A stretch of DNA of 64,000 nt from Fulvivirga sp. M361 (lineage in GTDB: Bacteria; Bacteroidota; Bacteroidia; Cytophagales; Cyclobacteriaceae). Below, piece by piece: positions 16,790 through 25,808 of this stretch. Under the pieces are notes generated by a model. The model had not been told where the DNA came from. It did not search any database and saw nothing but the letters and a program-made list of their open reading frames with translations. The DNA lies in assembly GCF_007097395.1 (NCBI RefSeq), contig NZ_VKDC01000006.1:1-64000 (forward strand), written 5' to 3'. Position numbers and translations under genes: made by a program. Numbering within the stretch: the first letter of the stretch is position 1; every line of letters starts with the position of its first letter.

Positions 16790-17638
16790 CTAAGTGGTTC
16801 GATGTTTCATCGATTTTTTGATATTTAGCAGGTTTCCGGTCAGCATTAAAAGACTTCCAATTAACAATGTAATGTCAAAATCTTCATTGTATAGAATAAT
16901 ACCGGCCAGTGTAATGAGAGGCAGCCGCAGGAAGTCCAGGGTAACTACTAAGGTGACATCGGCATATTGCATTGCTTTCGCAGTACAGAAATGTGCCGTT
17001 AATCCGGTAATTGCGATCAATACGATCCACGGCCATGTTTCGCCTGTAACCCATTGCCAGTTGAATAGTGCGGGTATCAGCCCGAGGGGAAGCTGTATCA
17101 GACTCATGTAAAATAAAATAGTTGCCGGGCTTTCTTTGTAAGAAAGGGATTTTGTGAAAATGTGTGCAATGGCAAAAGCCACTGCTGCTGCGAGTACAAT
17201 AAATGAAGATCCGTTAAGAAGGGTGTATCCTGGCTTTAGAATGATGAGTACACCTAACAGGCCTACTACTATGGCAAATACTTTGACCTTTGTCATTTGC
17301 TCTTTTAACAGGAAATAGGCAATCAGCGCTGTCCATACAGGTGTAGTGAATTCTAATGCAAAGACTTCTGCCAAAGGCAATAGTCCAATGCCTATGAACC
17401 AACCGTATTGTCCTGCAAAATGGAAAGTATTTCTGATCATATGCTGCTTGAAATATTGCGTACGAAAAGGGTGTGGATTACCGGATAACACATGGATGGA
17501 CGACATGATCACCAACCCTAATGCACTGCGGTAGAAAAGCAGCTGGAACGTATCTAACACTCCATTAAGTTCACGTGCTCCAATGGCCATGATACAGAAA
17601 GAGGCCAATGTTCCAATCATCCATAAACCGGCTTTCAT
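16790..17638 (-). CDS. EamA/DMT-family membrane transporter
   Basis: A 282-residue hydrophobic protein with about ten membrane helices in two EamA halves, beginning MKAGLWMIGTLASFCIMAIG. Typical features are ARELNGVLDTFQLLFYRSAL at the end of helix 1 and VFALEFTTPVWTALIAYFLL in helix 4. Drug/metabolite transporters of this type export or import small metabolites; the substrate cannot be told from sequence. It lies 76 bp upstream of ada on the same strand, so it could be co-transcribed, but the gap leaves room for an ada promoter. Confidence 0.85.
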   Translation of the reverse strand: MKAGLWMIGTLASFCIMAIGARELNGVLDTFQLLFYRSALGLVIMSSIHVLSGNPHPFRTQYFKQHMIRNTFHFAGQYGWFIGIGLLPLAEVFALEFTTPVWTALIAYFLLKEQMTKVKVFAIVVGLLGVLIILKPGYTLLNGSSFIVLAAAVAFAIAHIFTKSLSYKESPATILFYMSLIQLPLGLIPALFNWQWVTGETWPWIVLIAITGLTAHFCTAKAMQYADVTLVVTLDFLRLPLITLAGIILYNEDFDITLLIGSLLMLTGNLLNIKKSMKHRTT

Positions 17639-17891
17639 AAAAGGAAGGTATTAGAATATGAACCTGACATAATAGTACTGGTACTACCGCTTCTCAATTG
17701 TAGATATGCTGTGTTCTTCTTAATGGAAGATTTGCTTTTCAAAGAAACAAAGAAAGAATTCGATTCAGGTATTTTAGGCGCTGCGGATAAATCTAAAGAG
17801 GTAACCCATTTTAAACTATGTATGAAGTTACTCAGCCCATGGCTTTCAAATACTAAGTGTTATTGCCAGTTCCTTACTTAAAAGAATAGAT

Positions 17892-18263
17892 CTAATTTTT
17901 ACTTCTTTTTGAAGCATAGGGAATGGTCTTATCCAATAACAATGCTTCATGTATGATCTCGTTTAACGCGTCTTTTGGGATATCCCGGTAGGTTTTGAAT
18001 TCCAGGCTAAAGACTTGTTTCCTGCCTTTATGGTCTAACAGCCCCTGTTCGTTGGATAATTCGTTACCACGAGTGAATGAGAGCTCAACATTTCCCGTTT
18101 TTGAAACATTAATGTAGCAGATCCAACTTTTAGCATAGTAAAAAGGTACTTTGTATCGTATTTTACAAGTGAGGTCCAGGCGAGTTAAGGTCTCATGCAA
18201 GTAAGTTATAATCTTGCGTTGCCCTTCATTCTGCCGGTAAATAAAATCTTCAACTTCACTCAT
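17892..18263 (-). CDS. DUF1801-family protein
   Basis: A 123-residue protein with the DUF1801 layout. It opens with FIYRQNEGQRKIITYLHETL (where the family has a helix before I/L-x-I-R-Y/W-K-V-P), followed by CKIRYKVPFYYAKSWICYI and an F-T-R-G-N strand. The fold is similar to the YdhG/iron-uptake group of small proteins, and the function is unknown. No signal peptide is present. It stands alone between the transporter and the DUF4476 gene. Confidence 0.75.
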   Translation of the reverse strand: MSEVEDFIYRQNEGQRKIITYLHETLTRLDLTCKIRYKVPFYYAKSWICYINVSKTGNVELSFTRGNELSNEQGLLDHKGRKQVFSLEFKTYRDIPKDALNEIIHEALLLDKTIPYASKRSKN

Positions 18264-18645
18264 GGATTAAGCGCTTAAATTATTTGTGATGCGATCCGGG
18301 TTTTGACAAATGTCCGATCTAAATATAAACTTTACATTTATAATTACCTGTTTGTGCCCCTTTATATTCATACCAATATGAGCAAGATGGTTAATCTTTC
18401 AAAAAGTTAATGATTATACTATTTTCACCAACCAAATCGCAGATCTATACATTCAATACCCTTTGATTGATCCACACTGGCAGTAGTAAGTACATCTGCT
18501 ATCAGGCAATAAGCTGAATGCTTGTCTTAGAACTTTTCCTGGTTTTTGTAGAGAAGATGTAGAGATGGAAAAACGCGGGATTTCGGTCTTTATAGCGTTA
18601 TTGGCACAACTTCTGTAAAGTGCTCCAAAACAAATTATCGAGATT
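18264..18645. other. Gene-free intergenic region between divergent genes
   Basis: These 382 bases separate the divergent DUF1801 and DUF4476 genes, so both promoters must lie here. The sequence is AT-rich around 18310-18430. I found no reading frame of protein character, no strong palindrome and no RNA gene. Confidence 0.5.
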
Positions 18646-19566
18646 ATGAAAACTATTTATTTTTTGATCATTGCTTTATTCGCTGGCAATGGACTTTTTG
18701 CGCAATCTTCCTCCCTGGTATTTTTCACAGAAGAAGGTGAAAAATTTACTCTTTTTGTCAATGGTGACAAAAAGAATGATACTCCTCAATCGCGCGTTAC
18801 TGCGGGGCAGATAGCGGTAGATTTTGCCCAGATAAAACTGGAGTTTGAAACTCCGGGCGCCCCCGTGGTCAAACAGCAAATGATGATTGACCCAGGCATG
18901 ACCATGACTTCTATTATAAAAAGAAATAAGAAAGGGCGTTATGTAATGCGCCCTGTAAGTTCCGTTCCGTTAGCTGATGATAAGACCTCTGAAACGGTAC
19001 GTATTTCCGAGGTAGTGGCTACTCCTGCCCCTATGGAGCAACAGGTGACTACTGTAACAACCACCACATCCCAACGAACCGATCAAAGCACCAAAAACGG
19101 TGGAGATAATGCTTCGGTAGGGATCTCTGTCACTGAAGGCTCTGCTAATGTAAGTTTAAATGTTAATGTAGCTCTTGATAATAGTGATTTGGAACCTTTG
19201 GAAGAAGAATCTACTACCACAGTGACTACCACTACCTATACTGAATCTTCTACCGTACAGCCTGAAGAAGCAGGTTGCAACGCCATGACAAACGACTCAT
19301 TTGAACGAGCCAAAAAATCTATTAATAATAAATCTTTCGGTGACGAAAAAATGACCGTTATGAAGCAAATTTTAAAGGGCAACTGTGTTTCAGTCAAGCA
19401 GGTAATAGGTTTTATGGAGTTGTTCACGTTCGAAGATAATAAGCTGGGTGTGGCTAAAGCTGCATATTCAAAAACCACGGATCAAGGCAATTATTACCAG
19501 GTAAATGATGCACTTACGTACTCAGAGTCTGTAGAAGAGCTGAGTCAGTTTTTGGATAGCCAATAA
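18646..19566 (+). CDS. DUF4476-domain secreted protein
   Basis: A 306-residue protein with signal peptide MKTIYFLIIALFAGNGLFAQ. An N-terminal beta domain (about 21-100: SLVFFTEEGEKFTLFVNGDK) is followed by a low-complexity Thr/Val/Ser-rich linker (about 120-220, with TTVTTTT tracts). The C-terminal DUF4476 domain covers about 225-305 (MTNDSFERAKKSINNKSFGD, then KMTVMKQILKGNCVSVKQV). DUF4476 is a small helical domain of unknown function common in Bacteroidota envelope proteins. A hairpin (19591-19629) follows the stop. Confidence 0.8.
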   Translation: MKTIYFLIIALFAGNGLFAQSSSLVFFTEEGEKFTLFVNGDKKNDTPQSRVTAGQIAVDFAQIKLEFETPGAPVVKQQMMIDPGMTMTSIIKRNKKGRYVMRPVSSVPLADDKTSETVRISEVVATPAPMEQQVTTVTTTTSQRTDQSTKNGGDNASVGISVTEGSANVSLNVNVALDNSDLEPLEEESTTTVTTTTYTESSTVQPEEAGCNAMTNDSFERAKKSINNKSFGDEKMTVMKQILKGNCVSVKQVIGFMELFTFEDNKLGVAKAAYSKTTDQGNYYQVNDALTYSESVEELSQFLDSQ

Positions 19567-19590
19567 TATTTACCAGGTTATTGATAAAGG

Positions 19591-19629
19591 AAAGCATGGA
19601 GTTATCCAGGTGAGTTTCATGCTTTTCTT
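19591..19629 (+). terminator. Possible terminator after the DUF4476 gene
   Basis: Arms aaagcatg (19591-19598) and catgcttt (19618-19625) pair over 8 bp, extendable by a wobble and an A-T pair. The loop is about 19 nt, and ttctt follows. The large loop and interrupted T-run make it a weak terminator. Confidence 0.4.
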
Positions 19630-19670
19630 AAATAAAGGGCCGGTTGGGGTTATGTCCGTGCCTAAGTGGA

Positions 19671-20177
19671 TTAAGCCTGCTGTTTTTTATTCAATTTTCG
19701 CACAGAGCGTGTAGCCCATCGTTTGAAACGTCCCCAGAAGATTTTTTGAGCACTATTCCATGGGTTGTATAGGTAAGGTTTAACGTAAGTGCTCAGTTTG
19801 CCCGTTATTTCAGTTAACTCACCTGTTTGCTCTGTGCTGAATTCAAGCCTGTAAGGTCTTATCCAGCGGAAACTGATTGCATAACTACCATACAGGTATT
19901 GCAGGTCACGATACTTATTTTCTTTAATAGTAGTAAGTTCGCCGGCAAAATTTACGAACGGACCGGAGTGATTAGTGAGTACACTTTCATAGAACCCATT
20001 CGGTATTTTATCCGGTTCAGGGCTATAAAATTCTACCTTCCAGGGCCATACCTGGGTATCCGTAAAGGTGCGGGTATCATTGAGCCACTGCCAGACCATA
20101 GCTTCATCAGCAGCCACTTTAAAAGAAAATTCAAAAGAATGGTCTTTAAATCCAGGTGGTTGAGGTTGTTTGATCAT
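19671..20177 (-). CDS. SRPBCC-fold protein
   Basis: A 168-residue soluble protein with the helix-grip outline: an initial strand (HSFEFSFKVAADEAMVWQWL), W-x-N-D-T-R, a long beta meander, and a C-terminal amphipathic helix (NSAQKIFWGRFKRWATRSVR). The SRPBCC (polyketide cyclase/Bet v1) fold binds hydrophobic ligands, and the ligand here is unknown. There is no signal peptide. The Arg/Lys-rich tail could touch membrane or nucleic acid, which is only a guess. It is convergent with the DUF4476 gene. Confidence 0.6.
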   Translation of the reverse strand: MIKQPQPPGFKDHSFEFSFKVAADEAMVWQWLNDTRTFTDTQVWPWKVEFYSPEPDKIPNGFYESVLTNHSGPFVNFAGELTTIKENKYRDLQYLYGSYAISFRWIRPYRLEFSTEQTGELTEITGKLSTYVKPYLYNPWNSAQKIFWGRFKRWATRSVRKLNKKQQA

Positions 20178-20468
20178 GTAATACTAAACCTTTTTTAACC
20201 TGTAATGTTTTTTCAGGGAGATTGGAGTTAGGCTGTGGTTTATTTTTCCTGTCATTATTACAAAAACGTACGATACAAAACGTTACCGTTTGGATTTGCC
20301 ATTCCAATATGTCGTGCCTCGTGCCTTTTTGATTTATTTAGATAGGTTGTAAATAATATTCAATACCTTTACACGGTCTCAGAAATTAAGAGATGTTTCG
20401 CTATAAAACACAAAACAATCAAGACTCCTAAATTTTCCTCGTCAACAGATTCTGACTTTTCAAAGACC

Positions 20469-21536
20469 TTGAAGCGCCGTGTTAATGATTATTTTAAAAC
20501 GAATAACATTAGCAGGTATGGTAATACAAGTATGATCTTTAAATCTGTTTTCATGCTTTCCTTGTATTTTGTGCCTCTCGGATTCATTATATCTGGAACC
20601 GTACATAACGTAGCGATTTTATTCGCTTTATTTCTTTTGAGTGGATTGGGAATGGCAGGAGTAGGTATGGGCATTATGCATGATGCACTCCATGGCTCTT
20701 ATTCCAAAAATAGAAGAGTGAATAAATTCATGGGATATGCCATGAACCTGATCGGAGCCAATGCTAATGTATGGAAGATACAACATAATGTGCTCCATCA
20801 TACCTATACAAATATCGAAGAGGCCGATGATGATATCAATGCACCTTTCTTTCTACGATTTTCACCTCATGCCAAGTGGAATAAGCTTCACAGGTTTCAA
20901 CACTTTTATGTTTGGATATTTTATGGTCTGTCCACTATTTCCTGGGTGATATCAAAAGACTTTATAAGAATTAATCGTTTTCGAAAATTAGGTTTTTTCA
21001 AGCGTAAAGGTGAGTTTAACCTGGAGATTGTCAAGATCTGCTGCTGGAAGCTCTTATATTATTCGTTTGCTCTGGTACTGCCACTCATTATGGTGCCAGT
21101 TGCTCCCTGGATAGTTTTGTTGGGTTTTCTGGCCATGCATTTTATAACAGGCCTTAGCATTACCATTATATTTCAAACAGCGCATATAATGCCGAGCACA
21201 GAATTTCCTTTGCCGGATGAGAATGGAAATATGTCTGATGAATGGTTAGCTCATCAGCTGGCTACTACCACGAACTACTCTCCAAAGAGCAAACTATTCT
21301 CTTGGCTGATAGGAGGGTTAAATTATCAGGTAGAACATCATTTATTGCCAAATATTTGTCATGTTCACTATAAGAAGTTATCAAAGATAGTGGCAGATAC
21401 TGCGAAAGAATTTAACTTGCCTTACCATTGTAAGCGTACGTTTGTAGGAGCAGTTCTTGATCATATTAAAATGCTTCGTTCCCTGGGACGATTGGAACTT
21501 GCACAGGTTAGTACGAACGAAAATAAAGTTATGTAA
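20469..21536 (+). CDS. Membrane fatty-acid desaturase
   Basis: From the TTG at 20469 the protein has 355 residues and the three His boxes of integral-membrane desaturases: HDALH (71-75), HNVLHH (106-111) and QVEHH (287-291), with LPNICHVHY just after the last. It has hydrophobic segments around residues 28-70 and 192-235. Such enzymes use O2 and an electron donor at a di-iron centre to introduce a cis double bond into acyl chains of membrane lipids. The frame is open upstream to at least 20403, and codons there (TPKFSSSTDSDFSKT) resemble the usual N-terminus, so the true start may be a non-ATG codon further up. A cold-shock gene follows 85 bp later. Confidence 0.85.
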   Translation: MKRRVNDYFKTNNISRYGNTSMIFKSVFMLSLYFVPLGFIISGTVHNVAILFALFLLSGLGMAGVGMGIMHDALHGSYSKNRRVNKFMGYAMNLIGANANVWKIQHNVLHHTYTNIEEADDDINAPFFLRFSPHAKWNKLHRFQHFYVWIFYGLSTISWVISKDFIRINRFRKLGFFKRKGEFNLEIVKICCWKLLYYSFALVLPLIMVPVAPWIVLLGFLAMHFITGLSITIIFQTAHIMPSTEFPLPDENGNMSDEWLAHQLATTTNYSPKSKLFSWLIGGLNYQVEHHLLPNICHVHYKKLSKIVADTAKEFNLPYHCKRTFVGAVLDHIKMLRSLGRLELAQVSTNENKVM

Positions 21537-21621
21537 CTTGCTAATATAACGGCAAGGTATGTCGTTATTGCATAGAATTTTCACTGAACACAATAAATAA
21601 TAATAATTAGAAACACAAGTA

Positions 21622-21816
21622 ATGAAAGAAGGAACAGTAAAGTTTTTCAATAATTCCAAAGGATTTGGTTTTATTAAGCCATCAGATTCAAGTGACGATA
21701 TTTTTGTTCACGAAACAGGTCTTATTGATGAAATCCGCGAAAACGACAAAGTAAAGTTTGAAGTGGAAAGAGGTAAAAAGGGTATGAATGCTGTCAATGT
21801 AGAATTGATTGACTAA
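21622..21816 (+). CDS. Cold-shock domain protein (CspA family)
   Basis: A 64-residue single cold-shock domain with both RNA-binding motifs: KGFGFIKP (RNP1, about residues 13-20) and DIFVHETGL (RNP2, about 27-35). It binds single-stranded nucleic acid and acts as an RNA chaperone. Length and motif spacing are typical. A good intrinsic terminator follows directly. The desaturase just upstream on the same strand suggests a shared response to cold or membrane stress; that link is inference. Confidence 0.93.
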   Translation: MKEGTVKFFNNSKGFGFIKPSDSSDDIFVHETGLIDEIRENDKVKFEVERGKKGMNAVNVELID

Positions 21817-21838
21817 ATAATATCATCAGTATATAGAG

Positions 21839-21866
21839 AGGCTATCCATTGGGTAGCCTTTTTTTT
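21839..21866 (+). terminator. Intrinsic terminator of the cold-shock gene
   Basis: The stem aggctatcc/gggtagcct closes a 3-nt loop with one wobble pair and is followed by eight T residues (21859-21866). It begins 22 bases after the csp stop codon. Confidence 0.85.
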
Positions 21867-21941
21867 GCGCTATTATATTTAATAGTACCATACATTCAGA
21901 TTACGATCATTGCCCATTTGTAGTTATCACTTTGTTCAGGC

Positions 21942-22592
21942 TCAGTTAGAAGCTATGAAATAGCTTTTGTCAGATGTGATAACCATTTTTTTGTCTTGAT
22001 TGCCCTCTTTAGACAAATGGAGTATAAAGCCAAATTCATAGATTTTACCGGTAACTTCTTCCGCATAAACCCTCAGGATCATACGAGAATCCGTAGGTTT
22101 TTTCTTTGTGCCAATAAATACATCCGTGGGAAGGTCGGTGATAGAATTGATGCCATCTTTTATCTCGAAATAGGGGCTGTAGCCCAGAGTACGTTTGCCA
22201 ATTTCCCAACTACCTGTTTCGAAGTCTATTTCACTCGCCTTATATACTTTCAATACATTTAATGTTATGGACTCCAGCAACCATCGGTCATTTGTGGTGT
22301 TAAGAAGATCTATTTCTATCTCCATACTTTCACGGGCTATGGATATGCGACGCTCTTTTAAGGATGAACTATGGGAAGTAGGAGGGTAGTAAATACCGCC
22401 ATAGTTTTCACTATTGACATCTTCCCCGGTAGTCAGGTCTATGCTGATGTCTTTCCAGTCATCCGCGACCATGTAGTGGTCATTGACAATAGTAATGGTT
22501 TTGAATTTTATCTCCCGGGTTGTGTTGGGAAGGTTGTTGTCAGTTAGAAAACAGTTGAGAGCAAGTAATAGAACGTAATTCATGTAGGTCAT
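21942..22592 (-). CDS. Hypothetical secreted or anchored protein
   Basis: The protein has 216 residues (213 if the second ATG at 22583 is used). It begins with a short hydrophobic stretch, MNYVLLLALNCFL, which may be a signal peptide or lipoprotein signal, although the Cys lacks a standard lipobox. The rest is mainly beta-strand with charged turns (VYKASEIDFETGSWEIGKRT, then FGFILHLSKEGNQDKK). I do not recognise a family. The gene is convergent with the cold-shock gene. Confidence 0.55.
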   Translation of the reverse strand: MTYMNYVLLLALNCFLTDNNLPNTTREIKFKTITIVNDHYMVADDWKDISIDLTTGEDVNSENYGGIYYPPTSHSSSLKERRISIARESMEIEIDLLNTTNDRWLLESITLNVLKVYKASEIDFETGSWEIGKRTLGYSPYFEIKDGINSITDLPTDVFIGTKKKPTDSRMILRVYAEEVTGKIYEFGFILHLSKEGNQDKKMVITSDKSYFIASN

Positions 22593-22945
22593 TCATTAGG
22601 CATAGTAAATTTACTTGAATAAAAGTATTTCCAAAAGATCTGTTAACACCTTATCATCCGACCGCCTTGGATCTTGAGTAACTCAAAACAGATGATCTCA
22701 ATAAAACCCGATGGGACCGGAAAGGCAAATAGTTTTCGAGCGCTTTCACTTAATGCAAAACGTTTAGCGGGCTGTTCGGGCTTTTGTGATGGAAGTATAG
22801 GTTGAATAATTTATGGCTTTACGATACTTCGGTGTGTTTATTCCGGTGGCTTTTCATGCTAACATTAGACGTTTGGTATTTATCTTTAAGTATAAGGAAA
22901 GCTTCATTCTACCTAGTATGTTTTGTATCAGATTTTTATAGATCA
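22593..22945. other. Gene-free region upstream of the dehydrogenase
   Basis: These 353 bases lie between divergent genes. The frame of the dehydrogenase is open back to 22802, but the added 48 codons encode a Trp/Leu/Phe-rich segment unlike the family, so I treat them as untranslated leader. A TATGTTTTG box at about 22917 resembles a -7 promoter element with one extra base. Nothing else is recognisable. Confidence 0.45.
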
Positions 22946-23953
22946 ATGAAAGTAGCTGTATATAGTACCAAACCGTATGATAAAACATTTTTCGATGCAG
23001 AAAATAGTGGACATAAATGTGAAATAACTTATTTCGAGGATCCCTTAACGGAAGAAACGGCCTTTTATACCAGTGATTTTGATGCGGTCTGCGTGTTTGT
23101 CAATGATCAGCTTGACCATACTGTAATACATCAATTGGCGAAGAATGGAATAAAACTGATTGCTTTACGTTGTGCCGGGTTTAATAATGTTGATTTACAA
23201 GCTGCTTCAGACCACGGTATTGCTGTGGTCCGTGTTCCGGCATACTCACCTTATGCAGTGGCAGAACATGCACTGGCATTGATCATGACATTAAATAGGA
23301 AAACCCACCGGTCTTTTAACCGGGTCAGGGAGAGTAATTTTTCACTTAACGGGCTTATCGGATTTGACCTTCACGGTAAAACTGTGGGAGTGATCGGTAC
23401 CGGTAAAATAGGGCGCATATTCTCGCGTATTATGTTAGGGTTAGGTTGCAAAGTAATAGCTTATGATCCTTTTCCTGATGAAGGGCTTCAGCAGTCCGGA
23501 ATAGCTTACGCTACGTTGGATGAGCTTTATTTGGCATCAGATATTATTTCCCTTCAGTGTCCTTTAACCCCCGAAACCTACCACCTGATCAACGAGAATT
23601 CCTTGCAAAAGATGAAAAATGGCGTAATGCTTATCAACACCAGCCGGGGTGGGCTGATAGATACTAAAATACTGGTTAAGGCACTTAAAAGTGGTAAAAT
23701 AGGCTATCTGGGTATTGATGTATATGAGCAAGAGGAGGCTATCTTCTTTAAAGACCTTAGTGATCAGATCGTTCAGGATGATCTTATTATGCGACTTATC
23801 ACTTTCCCCAACGTTCTTATCACATCACATCAGGCGTTTTTTACCGATACTGCTATGCAGAATATTGCAAGCACTTCTTTAGGTAATATAACAGCCTTTT
23901 TCAACGCGGGTAAAATTCAAAATGAAGTGAATCCGGATTGGGTGAAGGCTTGA
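22946..23953 (+). CDS. D-isomer-specific 2-hydroxyacid dehydrogenase (D-lactate type)
   Basis: From the ATG at 22946, MKVAVYSTKPYDKTFF opens a 335-residue enzyme of standard length. The NAD-binding Rossmann turn is VGVIGTGKIGR, followed by IAYDPFPD, whose Asp prefers NAD over NADP. The substrate and catalytic positions are the Arg in INTSRGGLID, the Glu in GIDVYEQEEA and the His in TSHQAFFT. The ALRCAGFNNVDL segment is typical of fermentative D-lactate dehydrogenases. It reduces pyruvate or a related 2-oxoacid in the cytoplasm. A hairpin with a T-run at 24089-24129 follows. Confidence 0.88.
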   Translation: MKVAVYSTKPYDKTFFDAENSGHKCEITYFEDPLTEETAFYTSDFDAVCVFVNDQLDHTVIHQLAKNGIKLIALRCAGFNNVDLQAASDHGIAVVRVPAYSPYAVAEHALALIMTLNRKTHRSFNRVRESNFSLNGLIGFDLHGKTVGVIGTGKIGRIFSRIMLGLGCKVIAYDPFPDEGLQQSGIAYATLDELYLASDIISLQCPLTPETYHLINENSLQKMKNGVMLINTSRGGLIDTKILVKALKSGKIGYLGIDVYEQEEAIFFKDLSDQIVQDDLIMRLITFPNVLITSHQAFFTDTAMQNIASTSLGNITAFFNAGKIQNEVNPDWVKA

Positions 23954-24088
23954 GCGAACCACTTGCAAAGACTACTACAGATGTCTGTAAGTGTTACTTA
24001 GGCCACTCATGAAAAATAGTTTTAGCTCAGAAGAAAGTGTGTTTTTGGCGTTTAGACGCACTGTTTTATGGACGATGTTGGTATTTTG

Positions 24089-24129
24089 AACCTCAAAATC
24101 AGTGGGATTATGCCATTTTTGAGGTTTTT
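24089..24129 (+). terminator. Possible terminator after the dehydrogenase
   Basis: Perfect 10-bp arms aacctcaaaa (24089-24098) and ttttgaggtt (24117-24126) enclose an 18-nt loop, and three further T residues follow. It is 136 bases after the stop. The rest of the 336-bp gap (23954-24289) shows no gene. Confidence 0.5.
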
Positions 24130-24262
24130 ACTCGCTACCACGGTCTGATTGGTAATAAGCGACTGAGCAATATCATTTTTCAACCGATTTTTAATATTAT
24201 GATAATCAAATAGTTATGTATCTTGTTGCCAGTAACCCAGTGGCTAGCGCCCAGCAACAAAA

Positions 24263-24284
24263 ACTTGAAAATTACTTTTCAAGT
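24263..24284 (-). terminator. Intrinsic terminator of the lipoprotein gene
   Basis: Arms acttgaaaa and ttttcaagt pair perfectly over 9 bp with a 4-nt loop. On the minus strand the stem is followed by ttttgttg. It starts 6 bases after the stop of the lipoprotein gene at 24290. Confidence 0.75.
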
Positions 24285-24289
24285 GAACC

Positions 24290-24805
24290 CTACTTAATTG
24301 AATCAGTGGTTGAAATTACTTTGGAATCTTGTATATCCAAATGGGCGGATTGACCGCTCAATAACTTCCAACCATCTTTCCTCTTGATCAAAGTGCCTGA
24401 CTCAATCATCAATACAGAAGACACATCTCCAAATGTATTATGTATCACGCCTTTAACCACTCCGGAATAAGTAGCAATTTCATGTGTAATAGGAAAGACC
24501 TGTAGTGTGTCCCAGCTAAACTCTACCTTTTCCAGGTGCCTGGCGTTTTCTTTCAGGATAATTTTGACAGAATCATAAGAGAGAGCTGACCTGTAACCGG
24601 GAGGAGCCCAAAAGAAATCCCTGGATTTATCAAGATATCTGAATTCCGCCATTAGGCCATCTCTTTTTATGTCGTCGAAATAATGACCGAACATTTCCAG
24701 AATATCATCACGGATCAGCGCTTTTTCATCCTCACTGAGTGGTTCGGATATAGTACAGGAAACCAGTAAAATGAAAGATAATAAGAGTGTCAGATACTTT
24801 GTCAT
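24290..24805 (-). CDS. Lipoprotein with NTF2/SnoaL-like domain
   Basis: A 171-residue protein. MTKYLTLLLSFILLVSC gives a lipoprotein signal with the modified Cys at residue 17. The mature part has the NTF2-like outline: helices with R-D-D-I-L-E-M-F and Y-F-D-D-I-K-R-D-G-L-M-A, then strands with ATYSGVVKGV and a final W-K-L-L-S-G-Q-S strand near residue 150. This is the DUF4440/SnoaL-type fold. The ligand or enzyme role is unknown. It is probably an outer- or inner-membrane lipoprotein facing the periplasm. Confidence 0.7.
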   Translation of the reverse strand: MTKYLTLLLSFILLVSCTISEPLSEDEKALIRDDILEMFGHYFDDIKRDGLMAEFRYLDKSRDFFWAPPGYRSALSYDSVKIILKENARHLEKVEFSWDTLQVFPITHEIATYSGVVKGVIHNTFGDVSSVLMIESGTLIKRKDGWKLLSGQSAHLDIQDSKVISTTDSIK

Positions 24806-24975
24806 GAGCGTCTTTTGTCTTGGATACTACGACGATTGATGCTAAAAGTAATGCTATGAGTTGAGAAAGTACTCATACTAAAGTACCAAACCACCCACTT
24901 TTTACTGAAATGATTTAGTCTTTTTTGAGAAAAGACAGATCGAATACGGTAGAGTAGGAGTGAATTTCCTTGCCC

Positions 24976-25620
24976 TTACAGAAGGTAAAAAAAGACTGAG
25001 ATAAAGTGAAGTGTAGTGCCTAACAGGACGAAAATATGAAAAATGGCATGGTTGTATGGTACACGGTGTAATAAATAAAACACGGCGCCTATGGTGTAGC
25101 TTGCTCCACCCAGTAGAAGATAGACCAGTGCCCCGGTCTGTAAACTTTCTACCAAGGGCTTGGCTGCTATTACAGCTATCCAGCCCATTAATACATAGCC
25201 TAAAGTGGAAATTCTATTGTATTTCCCGGCGTAGAATAATTTGATGATAATGCCTATCAGTGCCAGGCCCCAGGTGATGCCAAACAGAACCCAGCCAATG
25301 GTGCCATTTAATGCCACCAGGCAATAGGGAGTGTAGGTGCCGGCTATTAATACATAGATGGCCGAATGGTCAAGGATATTTAGCTTTTTACGAAGCGTTT
25401 TTTTCTTTGCCGAATGATAAAGTGTGGAAGCCAGATAGAGCAACGCCATGCTACTTCCAAAAATGGTGAAACTTACAATGTGCCACACTGAACCATACAG
25501 GCTGGAAAATGTGGCAAGCAATGCCAGTGCAGCAATACTTAATACAAAACCTGCCAGGTGTGTGACAACATTTAAAACCTCTTCTTTACGAGGGTAGTAG
25601 GTAAGGATATCTTTAGTCAT
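24976..25620 (-). CDS. Hemolysin-III/PAQR-family membrane protein
   Basis: A 214-residue protein starting MTKDILTYYPRKEEVLNVVT, with seven membrane helices. Family marks are the first helix preceded by E-E-x-x-N-x-x-T-H, then STLYHSAKKK, LNILDHSAIYVLIAGTYTPY, and the final HAIFHIFVLLGTTLHFISVF with conserved His residues. These His and Asp residues probably hold a metal ion as in PAQR proteins. Bacterial members are called hemolysin III but their true role is uncertain; lipid hydrolase or membrane homeostasis is suspected. A TTG 7 codons upstream is less likely. Confidence 0.88.
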   Translation of the reverse strand: MTKDILTYYPRKEEVLNVVTHLAGFVLSIAALALLATFSSLYGSVWHIVSFTIFGSSMALLYLASTLYHSAKKKTLRKKLNILDHSAIYVLIAGTYTPYCLVALNGTIGWVLFGITWGLALIGIIIKLFYAGKYNRISTLGYVLMGWIAVIAAKPLVESLQTGALVYLLLGGASYTIGAVFYLLHRVPYNHAIFHIFVLLGTTLHFISVFFYLL

Positions 25621-25808
25621 ACGTATGAACTTATAACACAAAAATAATGAGTTTAATTGCGTTGTAATGACATTTTATTTATTAAAGTATATCGATTTTG
25701 ATCGAAGCATTTAGGTGGTGGGGCGCCAATTATTGTAATGGAAGAACAGGTAGAAATGGTGCTTTTATAATTATTTAATTATCAGTGATTTGTATTTTTT
25801 TTGACCTT

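Noticed and set aside
22802-22945. In-frame extension upstream of the D-2-hydroxyacid dehydrogenase
   Set aside because: It encodes an aromatic, hydrophobic segment absent from the family; MKVAVYSTKP at 22946 matches the usual start.
24918-24936. Palindrome gtctttt/aaaagac between the hemolysin-III-type gene and the lipoprotein gene
   Set aside because: No T-run and only 7 bp; could be chance in AT-rich DNA.
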